A DNA stretch of 64,000 nucleotides from Bacteroidota bacterium (GCA_022567305.1 JADFHF010000002.1:39762-103761), one strand, 5' to 3'; counted from the first letter of the stretch, positions 1 through 7,773 are shown. Made by a program: numbers and translations. The notes: generated by a model from the letters alone, not told the origin.

Positions 1-443
1 GTTGTGACGCCACGCGAGGCAATTTCAGACCGGTGGACGTCTCGATCGATCCCGGGGTCATAGGTCCAGAGCTCGGCCCCTGTCTCAGGGTCCAGCGAAA
101 TAATCCGGCTGTATGCCGTGCTGACGTAGAGCACACCATCCACCAGGATCGGCGTGGCCTGGAAGGAGGTAGGCTGTCTGCCATCGGAGCCATCGGAAAA
201 GTCGCCGGTATGGTATTCCCAGGCGATCTCCAACAGGGATACATTTTCTCGGTTGATCTGGTCGACGGGAGAATAGCGTGTGCCTCCATGATCCCGACCG
301 TAGACTGGCCAATCCGCGATGGAACCATCCGTAAATATGATTTTCCCCGCACGGACGAAGTCAGTCGCAGCGATCACGACAATGATAACCAGACCGACCA
401 AGGCAATTAAAACGTAAAGGCGATGGGTTGCACTCCATTTCAT
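1..443 (-). CDS. PQQ-dependent dehydrogenase, N-terminal part (runs off the window)
   Basis: The reverse strand is open from an ATG at 443 to the window edge, giving 147 residues of a protein whose C-terminus lies outside. Residues 9-25 form an N-terminal membrane/signal segment. After it comes DWPVYGRDHGGTRYSP, the start typical of quinoprotein dehydrogenases of the glucose/alcohol dehydrogenase type, then a first propeller blade with the pattern TPILVDGVLYVST and SLDPETGAELW. Family members oxidise sugars or alcohols in the periplasm with bound PQQ. The substrate cannot be told, because the active-site blades are missing. The start is supported by the signal segment directly behind it. Confidence 0.85.
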   Translation of the reverse strand, partial: MKWSATHRLYVLIALVGLVIIVVIAATDFVRAGKIIFTDGSIADWPVYGRDHGGTRYSPVDQINRENVSLLEIAWEYHTGDFSDGSDGRQPTSFQATPILVDGVLYVSTAYSRIISLDPETGAELWTYDPGIDRDVHRSEIASRGVT

Positions 444-548
444 GATTCTCCCCTTATATAGTGTGTTGATATGGACAGGTTGGGCCACCTAATAGCCATT
501 CTATGGACAACCCGTCATCAATTCTTCAACGCAGGTACAATCCCAAGT

Positions 549-735
549 TGGTACAAGCGTAACAACCACAACTACTTAATCCAATATAGAGATACGACAA
601 CTCGGTCCCTGTCTGGGTATCACCAACCGGAGTTTCACGAATCTATTGATATTCACGCCATTGATCTGTTGGCTGGACAAATCCCGTACGCGGTACCAAA
701 ACAGCCGACCCGGCTTCTTCCGGGTGGGCTGTTTT
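549..735 (+). repeat. intergenic repeat module, copy A
   Basis: The block from 551 to 624 aligns without gaps, over 74 nt, with 5991-6064 and with the matching block of copy C. By hand count it matches copy B at about 50 of 74 positions. It ends in GGGTATCACC. A variable spacer follows, then the conserved core CAAATCCCGTACGCGGTAC at 678-696 and directly a perfect intrinsic terminator. Copy A lacks the AGGTAATCTACGGACCG leader of the other two copies, so it looks 5'-truncated or older. Confidence 0.75.
698..735 (+). terminator. intrinsic terminator of repeat copy A
   Basis: The arms AAAACAGCC and GGCTGTTTT enclose a second GC stem (CCCGG with CCGGG) and a six-base loop. Because one side is A-rich and the other T-rich, it could stop transcription from both directions. 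It follows the repeat core by one base. Confidence 0.8.
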
Positions 736-848
736 GATCTCGAGGTGCACGGGAGTTGAAGCTGTAGGGTTCACACGAGCGAGCAACCCGGACGGGAGTC
801 AGACTGATCGTACTAGCGAGCGACTGTTGAGGCGCGATAGCGCCGAAA

Positions 849-928
849 AAATCCCGTACGCGGTACAAAGTCAAGCCCTTTCTGTAACTCCCTGCGAGGC
901 AGGGGATTGCGGGGAGGGCTTTTCTTTT
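849..928 (+). repeat. detached second tail of the repeat module
   Basis: The core AAATCCCGTACGCGGTAC recurs at 849-866 without the 74-nt body. It is followed by a long imperfect hairpin (AAGCCCT paired with AGGGCTT, and inside it CTCCCTGC with GCAGGGGA) and then TTTTCTTTT. This hairpin, not that of copy A, is the one shared with copies B and C. Confidence 0.75.
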
Positions 929-1064
929 GTTCAGAGCCGATTCCCCGTAATCTCCCCAAAGCGCCCTCACTATTATAGCGATAAATCCTATTAATATGCT
1001 TATCTCGACCCAGCGAATACCTCAATATTACCTCTCCCGAAGCTTCAGGCAGTTGTGCGAGCCC

Positions 1065-1101
1065 GCAACATCCGCTTGACATTGGTGGCCATAAGCGTGT
1101 T
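1065..1101. repeat. 37-nt imperfect repeat, copy 1
   Basis: It matches 4235-4271 at 30 of 37 positions by hand count, sharing CCGCTTGAC and GGCCATAA. CGCTT and AAGCG can pair around the conserved centre. The other copy can also form this stem with changed bases. Both copies lie just downstream of the 3' end of a leftward gene (higA here, the amidohydrolase there). Confidence 0.55.
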
Positions 1102-1119
1102 CTAGGAAACAAAAAAAAA

Positions 1120-1428
1120 TCACACAGATGATGCAGGACGAATTTTTTTCAGCACTCTGGCTGATGGCGCCCGCATCGCGTGCCATAGATCCCAATTTCG
1201 CTGACCATTCAACCAAAACTCAGCCGACGTGCCAAGCAGAGCTGACAATCGCAAAGCTGTATCGGGAGTGATTCCTCTCTTTCCGTTGATTATCTCGTTC
1301 ACGCGTGGATACGAGGTATGGATCGACTCAGCCAGTTGTACTTGAGTCATGCCCATTGGCTTTAGAAATTCCTCAAGCAGCATTTCACCCGGATGAGTAG
1401 GCGGACGATTTGATGGAAGACGTGCCAT
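1120..1428 (-). CDS. higA: HigA-type antitoxin, XRE family
   Basis: A 102-residue DNA-binding antitoxin. It opens with the family signature PPTHPGEMLLEEFL, followed by a helix-turn-helix (TQVQLAESIHTSYPRVNEI) and NGKRGITPDTALRLSALLGTS, all typical of the HigA/VapI group. It starts two bases after the higB stop codon, so the two genes are translated as a pair in the toxin-first order usual for HigBA. It should neutralise HigB and repress the shared promoter with it. Length and motifs are normal and the gene looks intact. Confidence 0.92.
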   Translation of the reverse strand: MARLPSNRPPTHPGEMLLEEFLKPMGMTQVQLAESIHTSYPRVNEIINGKRGITPDTALRLSALLGTSAEFWLNGQRNWDLWHAMRAPSARVLKKIRPASSV

Positions 1429-1430
1429 GG

Positions 1431-1724
1431 CTAGTGATAGTCTGTAATTTCAACCTGATCCGATCCGCTCTCTGTCCAGACAAAGCAAACCCGGAATTGG
1501 TCATTTATGCGGATGCTATGCTGGCCGCTTCGATTTCCTTTTAGTCGTTCGAGCCGGTTTCCTGGTGGTGATTGAAGATCATCCAGCAGTTCGGCTTGAT
1601 TTAACTGATCAAGTTTTCGGGTCGCCACTCTCCAGAGTGAAGCTGGACATGCCTTGCTCGCACGCTTGGACCTTTTGCCATCGAAGACGTCCTCCGTTGC
1701 TTGGTTAGAAAATGAAACGATCAT
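1431..1724 (-). CDS. higB: HigB/RelE-like toxin
   Basis: A 97-residue protein with the hallmarks of HigB-type ribosome-dependent mRNA interferases: an N-terminal MIVSF, the central PPGNRLERLKGNRSGQHSIR, and the C-terminal strand FRVCFVW ending in EITDYH. The HSIRINDQFRVCF stretch carries the basic and aromatic residues expected at the RNA-cleaving site. The start matches the family start but lies inside a palindrome, so transcription may begin very close to it. Its partner antitoxin follows immediately. Confidence 0.92.
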   Translation of the reverse strand: MIVSFSNQATEDVFDGKRSKRASKACPASLWRVATRKLDQLNQAELLDDLQSPPGNRLERLKGNRSGQHSIRINDQFRVCFVWTESGSDQVEITDYH

Positions 1725-1760
1725 ATATAACGCATATCGTTATATATAATACAATCGTTT
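1715..1760. promoter_or_regulatory. palindromic operator at the higBA start
   Basis: A perfect inverted repeat, ATATATAACG (1723-1732) and CGTTATATAT (1738-1747) with a five-base centre, overlaps the higB start codon. An outer pair, AAACGAT (1715-1721) and ATCGTTT (1754-1760), flanks it. The very AT-rich core also fits a -10 region on the reverse strand. Binding by HigA or the HigBA complex is inferred from the position. Confidence 0.7.
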
Positions 1761-1897
1761 ATCTTCTTAGTTCCGTAGAACGGCCGGGCAATCTGTGGCG
1801 AGGATTTCGCGACCTTTCCAGAACAAGTAGTGATCTGAAGTCGAAACCGGCTGTCCGAGCCCACAGAATTGCTTGGTTATGCGGCCTAAACACCCGA

Positions 1898-2428
1898 TCA
1901 TCTCACCCGCTTTGCCAGCTGTGTCACCTGCTGCTCGGCTCCGCCTTCACGCTCCGTGTCGAGCTCGATTCTCTCCTCGTCTGTGATATCCTCAACCACA
2001 TTCCGTGGCTGAAGAAGATCCCAGTCTTCACTCGTCACGATGGCCTCTATGTGCTCGAGACGCTGAAGAATCCGTTCTTCCATCCTGGAAGACGTACCCC
2101 CTGTGGCGACTTCGGAAAGGGCCTGGTTCAGTACCTGCGTCAACTCCTCTTTCGTTAACCCCGTTTCGCTGTTTCGCAGCAACTCTCTGACCTTCTGTTC
2201 CTCCCAGGCTGGGCTCCCGAGGCCGAAGATGCCGAAGACACGCATGGCGTGGAGGCAGAGTCCGCCACCCCACCCGAGCAAGACCAGCAGCGGGCCGAAA
2301 ACAGCTTCAGGGCCGGCAGCCAAGAAAAAAGTCGTAAGCATGCCGGCGTTAATAACAATGTAAGAGATCAGATGGCCATAGAAGGTTTTTAAATCCTTTA
2401 CTCGTGCTCGTGCTTCTTGCTCGATCAT
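1898..2428 (-). CDS. 2TM-domain membrane protein
   Basis: A 176-residue protein. The ATG at 2428 was chosen over an upstream ATG (2503) because GGAGGGGTG stands just before it and the family homology begins there (ARARVKDLKTFYGHLISYIVIN). Two hydrophobic segments at about residues 20-38 and 43-60, with an HxxxY-like first helix, match the 2TM domain seen next to LytTR or helix-turn-helix modules in many Bacteroidota. The C-terminal 90 residues are charged and probably coiled-coil (MEERILQRLEHIEAIVTSED). No DNA-binding part is attached. The function is unknown. Confidence 0.75.
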   Translation of the reverse strand: MIEQEARARVKDLKTFYGHLISYIVINAGMLTTFFLAAGPEAVFGPLLVLLGWGGGLCLHAMRVFGIFGLGSPAWEEQKVRELLRNSETGLTKEELTQVLNQALSEVATGGTSSRMEERILQRLEHIEAIVTSEDWDLLQPRNVVEDITDEERIELDTEREGGAEQQVTQLAKRVR

Positions 2429-2619
2429 GACACCCCTCCAGGATTCTTGAATTTTCCTGAACAATATGCCCTGAGAGTCGAACTGTTTCCTCCGGTGGCG
2501 CACGATTCAGGCTGCATAACGACTGGCGGATCTGCGGAATGACCCGAGACGCGCGAGGGCCGGTTGGCGTGCCGAAAACGAGCCCGTGGTTGAAAACGGC
2601 CATCCGCATCATGCGCGGA

Positions 2620-2856
2620 TCATCTGCGAGTCTCATATAAAAAGATTCGACCGCAGTCGGAGCACATATGGGCTTTCATCTGACCTTTCTCCTTGTACGC
2701 GGCTGACCAGAATCCTTTCCTGGCTTAAAACGGAGCATAAGACATTGCTACATGCCCTATTCCGTCCTGAATGAAATCCGGATGAGTTGCATCGATCATT
2801 CTGATCTCGTTCAGACTACCATCGCAATCGGGACAAGCTTTCAGTATTTCTTTCAG
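2620..2856 (-). pseudogene. double zinc-ribbon protein, disabled by an in-frame stop
   Basis: Reading the reverse strand gives one continuous frame with a first CPDCDGSLNEIRMIDATHP zinc knuckle and a second one near the end, MCSDCGRIFLYETRR. The frame is interrupted only by a TAA at 2725-2727, between SYAPF and ARKGFW. This layout, two CxxC pairs separated by about 45 residues with IDATHP and FW between, is that of small bacterial nucleic-acid-binding zinc ribbons. No ATG precedes the first knuckle. An ATA codon at 2847 sits where a start would be expected. The start and one internal codon therefore look mutated. Confidence 0.65.
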
Positions 2857-2917
2857 TCATGACGCCGGCAAACGGTTTTCAGATTGACGGAAGCGAAGCC
2901 GTACGTCACATGCGTTC

Positions 2918-3118
2918 TTACGCCGAGTTTCTGCTTGCGTTAATATTACCGTACAGCGAGCGTGTGACGATCTTTTCGTACACCGCCTTTCGATTCGTAT
3001 TCAGTTCAATCTTTTGCAGGGCGTATTGCTGGATGACCAAGAGAGGTATCACGATATCTTCTCGAATCGCAATCGAATTCCTCGATACTGGTTCTTCTTC
3101 CATCAATTCCGTGTACCC
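2918..3118 (-). pseudogene. C-terminal relic of phosphoenolpyruvate carboxylase
   Basis: About 65 residues resemble the end of PEP carboxylase: IREDIVIPLLVIQQYALQKI, and the final YEKIVTRSLYGNINASRN followed by SA and a natural stop. The RSLxGNINASRN ending is what I recall of Bacteroidota PEP carboxylases, whose C-terminal asparagine region contributes to the active and allosteric sites. Everything upstream on this strand is unrelated, so nearly the whole enzyme (usually over 850 residues) is missing. The call rests on remembered family sequence and needs a database match. Confidence 0.5.
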
Positions 3119-3255
3119 GGAACCGAAAACCAACCCCCACCTCCGCCCTGCAGGCAAGGATGCTGATCCGTCAGCAAATTGGTGTTTGCGCACGATTTGT
3201 TTTGGTGTTTGCTCTAGCGTCATGCACGCCGGCTATTGCGCCATTCAGCCAGTAG

Positions 3256-3747
3256 GCATACCTGTACGCCACGGAGCTCAAAGTGGAATCGCTCAAGCTG
3301 ATGGAGCAGGCTGAAACCCCTTTTCAGGAAAATCTGAGTAGGGTCGACGAGCTGAGGACGGAGCTGGACAAAGCGTACGAATTCGCAAAGGCAGGCCTCG
3401 CAATGACCATCTTCTACGAAATAGAAGACATCGGCCGCTTTGCTCGCGGGCAGCAGTTCGCGTCTTACGCCCGGCTCGTGAAGGGACAAAAGTCCTCTGC
3501 CGTTAAACGGCTCGGAACGCAAAGTGCAAAGATGGGCAATCGACATTTGAAATGGGCCTTCTCAGAGGCGTTGGTGCTCTACATGCGCGAAAGTGAGCGA
3601 GCCAAGAAATATGTCGCCCGGCTCGAAGCCAAGCACGGCAAGGGAAAGGCGATCTCGATTCTGTCTGCCAAAATCGGACGTGCCATCTATTTCATGCTGC
3701 GCAGGCGGGAAGCATTCGATGAGGAACGCTTTTTCGCCGCGGCGTAG
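3256..3747 (+). pseudogene. IS110-family transposase, C-terminal relic with internal deletion
   Basis: The frame from 3256 to the stop at 3747 shows the transposase C-terminal domain of IS110 elements: FYEIEDIGRFARGQQFASYA, RLVKGQK, GNRHLKWAFSEA and KHGKGKAISILSAKIGRAIY, ending in EERFF. The region that should hold the VPGIGxxxA segment is missing: ELDKAYEFAKAG runs straight into LAMTIFYEI. A TAG at 3253 ends the open frame upstream, and I could not find the N-terminal DEDD catalytic half. The element is therefore inactive by itself. Confidence 0.8.
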
Positions 3748-4390
3748 AGTGTGGACGCGGTGCCGGTCGAGCCGGACGCATAACTGTAGCTGTACGGGTC
3801 GACTCTGACGACACAGATCCTTGTGCATTGGGCTACGAGCCCGGAACAGGACTGCCTTGGAGCAAGGAGGTGCGCCTCCATGCTGACTATGCGCACTTGA
3901 ATGGACGCCGGCTCCATGCCCACCAATACTAACGAACTTGATGCCTGTCGCGCGCGCATCAATGCTGCTGACTTACCGGCGAAACCAGATTGATAACGGG
4001 AGCGCCCTCGGGGGAAGCCAACCCTTTGAGCGGACGCCGGTGAGAACGGGACTAATTCTAGGGGCGCATCGTACATCCTTCGATGCCCCTGAGCGAAAAA
4101 GGACAGCGCAGACCCTCAAAACGTGTATGGTACAGCCGCTGGCTGTAACCGAAAAAAGAACACTCCCGCAATACCGGCAACGATGAAGGGCCAGACGATC
4201 AAGAATCCGGCGGGTGTGCCACCCGCCATGGGATGCTACGCCCGCTTGACTTTGGGGGCCATAAACGGGTTATGCGGCGACCATTCCTTTACTTCAGCGG
4301 CGAAGCCGCGCTTCGTAAACCGTGTGGTAGCCGCACTCAACATGATTTCACAAGCATCTGGACTCCAATGATTTATCCGCCATGTGTACT
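3748..4390. other. non-coding or decayed stretch after the IS110 relic
   Basis: No gene is supported here. It probably includes the right flank of the IS110 element. A 37-codon reverse ORF at 4116-4229 could make a tiny membrane peptide (a hydrophobic run FLIVWPFIVAGIAGVFFF), but it has no ribosome-binding site and I do not call it. A perfect hairpin (GGCGGGT, loop GTGCC, ACCCGCC) lies at 4209-4227 without a T-run. Confidence 0.5.
4235..4271. repeat. 37-nt imperfect repeat, copy 2
   Basis: Partner of the element at 1065-1101. Here CCCGCTT and AAACGGG form the stem with one mismatch, so the stem is kept although its bases changed. It lies about 120 bases beyond the amidohydrolase stop codon. 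Confidence 0.55.
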
Positions 4391-5719
4391 TTACCGTTTA
4401 TCCACCACAACCCGCCCCTCTTGGATCACCAACCGGATTGTTCGCACATCACTGATTTGTTCCCAGGGTTGTCCGTCAATCAGCAAAAGGTCAGCGATTT
4501 TGTCTGACTCAATCGTTCCTAAGTCCTTATCAGCTTGCAGCGCAATAGCGGCATCTCGGGTTGCAGCAAGAAGCGCTTCTTCAGGTGAGAGTCCGGATTG
4601 CACCAGTAGTTCTAGTTCGCGATGGACACCGCTACCGAAGGACATGTGGGGGCCTGAAGTGTCGGTACCAGAACCTATCCGAACCCCACCATTCTTTGCA
4701 GCCTTCGTGTTGTCCATTAATAGTATTATCGCCGGGTCTTCAGGTCCCAACTTTGCTTCAACAACTGCAAGAGTAGGAATAAACGTGACATTCTTTTCCC
4801 TCAATAGCTCAATCGTTTCGGAATCTAAATGACTTCCGTAAGTAACACCGTGTTCTATTGTGTTCGCACCGGCCTGCACCGCATCGCGGACCTCTTCCAA
4901 TGAACCCGTATGTACAGCAACCCAAAGTCCCCGCTTATGGGCCACGTCAATGACGGCTTGTAAAACATCAAGAGACAGACGCGGGAGTCGCCCTTCCCTC
5001 CCCCCGTATACAGCTTTAATACCATCGACTCCTTCTCGGGCTAATCTCTCTACCTCAGCCGCTGCTTCCTCCGGGTCAGTAACCTGGCGTGCTGCACCTT
5101 TAATCAGCCATGGGTTACCCTTCAAGTGTGTTGCGACGGGGTGGCCACCTGGTGCGGTGAATATCGGCCCGACGCAGTAGACACGGGGACCTGCAAGTTC
5201 ACCCGATGCAATTTGCTTCTTAAGCCTAAGGATAACATCCTTTACATCTCCTACTGAACGGATGGTGGTCACTCCAGCTTCAAGAAGTGCTCTGCGTACC
5301 GCAGGACGCTGGCGGACATAATCCCATATCATCAGCGGAAATGACAGCCCCGCGTTCTCTTTGCTGGGTGCACCAAAGTGGACATGCAGATCGATCAGCC
5401 CCGGCATGATAGATAGGCCCGTGGCGTCGATCACGGTTGCGTCGGAAGGAATTTCACACTCATTTCCAACGCAGACAATACGCTCTTTGTTAATGACGAT
5501 TGTTGAACTCTTATAAGGTGCGCTTCCGGTGCCGTCGAACAGAGTTCCACCACGAATAACCAGTGTGCCCTCATTGATAGATTGCCCTTTGTATAAATCA
5601 TGGTTGTACGCCATGAACAAGAGGATAGCCGCAACGAGAATAAGACCAATACCACCGAGCAAGACGCGGAGTAGACAGCCGAATTTCCCGCGTTTTTGTC
5701 TACTCGTGTCAGTTGTCAT
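4391..5719 (-). CDS. membrane-anchored amidohydrolase
   Basis: A 442-residue amidohydrolase-superfamily enzyme of the imidazolonepropionase/prolidase-like group, which hydrolyses C-N bonds. Visible are a single N-terminal transmembrane segment (residues 15-37), the metal motif HVHFG (H112, H114), a lysine placed like the carbamylated bridge (K235 in GIKAVYGG), H270 (AVHTGS), H290 (IEHG) and the catalytic aspartate D353 in GSGTDTSG. All metal-site residues are present, so it is probably active, held in the membrane and facing the periplasm. The substrate is unknown; dipeptides are the common choice in this family. The upstream 5800-5930 stretch is notably AT-rich and could hold its promoter. 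Confidence 0.85.
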   Translation of the reverse strand: MTTDTSRQKRGKFGCLLRVLLGGIGLILVAAILLFMAYNHDLYKGQSINEGTLVIRGGTLFDGTGSAPYKSSTIVINKERIVCVGNECEIPSDATVIDATGLSIMPGLIDLHVHFGAPSKENAGLSFPLMIWDYVRQRPAVRRALLEAGVTTIRSVGDVKDVILRLKKQIASGELAGPRVYCVGPIFTAPGGHPVATHLKGNPWLIKGAARQVTDPEEAAAEVERLAREGVDGIKAVYGGREGRLPRLSLDVLQAVIDVAHKRGLWVAVHTGSLEEVRDAVQAGANTIEHGVTYGSHLDSETIELLREKNVTFIPTLAVVEAKLGPEDPAIILLMDNTKAAKNGGVRIGSGTDTSGPHMSFGSGVHRELELLVQSGLSPEEALLAATRDAAIALQADKDLGTIESDKIADLLLIDGQPWEQISDVRTIRLVIQEGRVVVDKR

Positions 5720-6458
5720 GATCTTTCACTTCTTTTGGCTGTGAATTTCACACTCTCACAGACTCCATAAAACCCTTTTCCAACACGCGGCCAGTCATGT
5801 TGAGTGGGGATAACTCGTTTATAGATGCAATGTAGATGGAATAATAGACGGACTTTTTTCCTTTACTTATATTTTAGTATCAAAAACCATTCTTCATTCC
5901 TACACAAATCATAAGACTTGAACAGCCACATAACAGGTAATCTACGGACCGAGCGCACCGATGATGCCACGAGTCATACGATCCTGATTTCGTACAAGTG
6001 TAACCGCCACAATAGCCTGGTGCAATGGAAGGAGGTAACTATTCGGTTTCAATCTGGGTATCACCGATCGGCATATCACGGGTCCGCGTATTGCACCGGC
6101 CGCTTATTATAACTCCAATGATGGACCATTCAATGACCTAGAGGTCGAACTCAAATCCCGTACGCGGTACAAAGCCAAGCCCTTTCTATAACTCCCTGCC
6201 TGGCAAGGGATTACAGAGATGGCTTTTCTTGTGTATGACGGTCGCCCACTATACGCCCCCCAAACTGAGCCTAGAAAAATAGAAAGTAGAAAAGGGCCTA
6301 ATGCCTGTAAATGCCTCAGATGCTATCGACTTCGGACCTCTAGTCACGGCATTACGGATTTACGATTCTGCTGCGCGACCAAGATGTACAAATCGCTGCT
6401 CGTACTCAATTCCCTAATGATCGCACTACCAGCAATGGCTTGTTACGAAGCCTGCTTC
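5720..6458. other. intergenic region holding repeat copy B
   Basis: The first 200 bases are AT-rich and lie upstream of the leftward amidohydrolase. Repeat copy B occupies 5935-6230. The remaining 6231-6458 lies beyond the 3' end of the propeller lipoprotein, and I see no gene in it. Confidence 0.55.
5935..6230 (+). repeat. intergenic repeat module, copy B
   Basis: It starts with AGGTAATCTACGGACCG, continues with ACGATCCTGA and a 74-nt body at 5991-6064 ending GGGTATCACC, then ATCGGCATATCAC, the core CAAATCCCGTACGCGGTAC (6152-6170) and a hairpin followed by a short T-run (6172-6230). From the leader through the body it aligns gap-free with copy C for about 135 nt; the body matches at about 57 of 74 positions. 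The terminator-like end gives the module a polarity toward higher coordinates, opposite to the genes around it. Confidence 0.8.
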
Positions 6459-7421
6459 CTAAGGCTGGCACATGTCAGATAGGACTCGGATCGGAGTTCG
6501 GTAGAGATCTCCTGGCGGCCGTATTGAATCCGGCGAGGGACCAACGATGCCAGGGCGTTCCGACGTGTAGTAGAGGTAATCACCGGCTATCGCTGGGGCG
6601 AATTCGGCGAATCGAGAGTTCACTGGATCGGGAAGGGCGCGAGGGCGGCTCCACCCCTTCTCGATTCGGCATGCGACCATCAGGTCGGAGGATCCGTCCT
6701 CACTCGTCGCGGACACGACCATGAGGGTCCCGTCGGGACTGATCAAGGGATTGGATGCGTCTGGAGCTCCTTCTAGAGTCAGAAGCTCCGGATCTGACCA
6801 TCCACTCGGACTCGGCGATGAGATGTAGATCCCGAGGGTTCTGTTCCGTGTGGAGCTGAAGGCCACCGTCCCGTCGGTAGCGAGCGAGAGGAAATAGTCG
6901 GTGGAGTCCGAGTTGATCGGCTCCCCAATCTCCTGGAGTTCGCTCCAACCCGAGTGAGTGCGCTCTACAAACCAGATGCTGAGCGATTCATTGCCGGAGA
7001 TCTCGCGGACTCGAGGAGTCGCGAAAAAAAGTCGCCGCCCGTCTGAGCTTAGAAACGGGTCGATCGCCGTAATCCCCTGAGTAGGTGGGAACGGGCGCGA
7101 CTCAGACCAACCACTGTCCGTGTGAACGGAATAAAACAGTCCGATCGAGGAGCGGTCAGAAGGGGTACGATTGAAATAAATTGTGTCGCCATCGGGTGAG
7201 AAAGCGCTGGCGAACTCCGGTAGCTCTGTGGAAATGACGCCGGGGCCAACCACCTCGACCTCGATTCCACCGGTTCCGTCCGCTGCAGTGGATTCGCGAT
7301 TGGCGGTCCTGTCGCAGCCGACCAGAGCCAGCAATGCTATCCAGACGATTCGGTTTGGCGCTCGAGTTCTCGTCACTTCTTTCCATTCCCTCTCAGTTAC
7401 TTCCGAAGAAAATCCGGCCAA
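6459..7421 (-). CDS. WD40-like (PD40) beta-propeller lipoprotein
   Basis: A 320-residue exported protein. A short basic stretch and a hydrophobic run end in the lipobox LALVGC (Cys36), predicting a lipid-anchored protein. The body repeats the PD40 blade pattern: SAFSPDGDTIYFNR, DPFLSSDGRRLFFAT, LSLATDGTVAFSSTR, NPLISPDGTLMVVS and PAIAGDYLYYTSERPG, that is five to six blades. Such propellers bind proteins or glycans and have no catalytic site of their own. A GTG at 7373 would give a shorter, more typical signal peptide and may be the true start. Flanking repeat copies B and C isolate it as a single-gene unit. Confidence 0.75.
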   Translation of the reverse strand: MAGFSSEVTEREWKEVTRTRAPNRIVWIALLALVGCDRTANRESTAADGTGGIEVEVVGPGVISTELPEFASAFSPDGDTIYFNRTPSDRSSIGLFYSVHTDSGWSESRPFPPTQGITAIDPFLSSDGRRLFFATPRVREISGNESLSIWFVERTHSGWSELQEIGEPINSDSTDYFLSLATDGTVAFSSTRNRTLGIYISSPSPSGWSDPELLTLEGAPDASNPLISPDGTLMVVSATSEDGSSDLMVACRIEKGWSRPRALPDPVNSRFAEFAPAIAGDYLYYTSERPGIVGPSPDSIRPPGDLYRTPIRVLSDMCQP

Positions 7422-7446
7422 ACCGGTTCCTTCGGGGCTTCCTAGT

Positions 7447-7773
7447 AGGTAATCTACGGACCGCTCGCTCTCAAGTCTTCAAAACGTGTACGATCCTGAA
7501 TTCGTACACATGCAACCGCCACAAAAGCTTGGTGCAATAGAGAAAAGTGACAATTGGGTTCGAGTTTGGGTATCACCAATTATCAGATCCCCGGTCTGCA
7601 TATCACACGCGGTAATGGTGACATGATCGGCATATCACGCAGACCGCATATCATGACTCTAGTGATATCCGGTCCAGTGATCCGATAGTCTCACACAAAT
7701 CCCGTTCGCGGTACAAAGTCAGCCCATTCCCGTAAGTCCCCGCTTGGCAGGGGATTACGAAGAGGGCTTTTCC
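7447..7773 (+). repeat. intergenic repeat module, copy C
   Basis: It opens with the same AGGTAATCTACGGACCG as copy B and shares TACGATCCTGA, AACCGCCACAA and GGGTATCACC. The spacer then carries extra CATATCAC motifs. The core is CAAATCCCGTTCGCGGTAC (7696-7714), one base different from the others, followed by a hairpin whose arms are AGCCC and GGGCT, with TTTT at 7768-7771. The last 190 bases before the next ORF (7774-7962) hold nothing I recognise. Confidence 0.8.

Larger units (their letters stand above)
444..1119. other. intergenic region with repeats, no gene seen
   Basis: No convincing coding sequence is seen on either strand between the PQQ enzyme start and the end of higA. The stretch holds repeat copy A, its strong terminator, a second detached copy of the repeat tail with its own hairpin, and a 37-nt element that recurs near 4235. 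An A-run at 1111-1119 reads as a T-run just after the higA stop codon on the reverse strand. Confidence 0.6.

Noticed and set aside
678..866. The core AAATCCCGTACGCGGTAC read as a tRNA 3' end or phage attachment site.
   Set aside because: It resembles a T-loop and acceptor end, but no matching 5' half or T-stem lies upstream in any copy, and no integrase is in the window.
4209..4227. GC hairpin as a terminator of the amidohydrolase gene.
   Set aside because: It has a perfect stem but no T-run on either strand.
4116..4229. A 37-codon reverse ORF with a hydrophobic stretch.
   Set aside because: No ribosome-binding site, no known family, and a GC hairpin covers its start.
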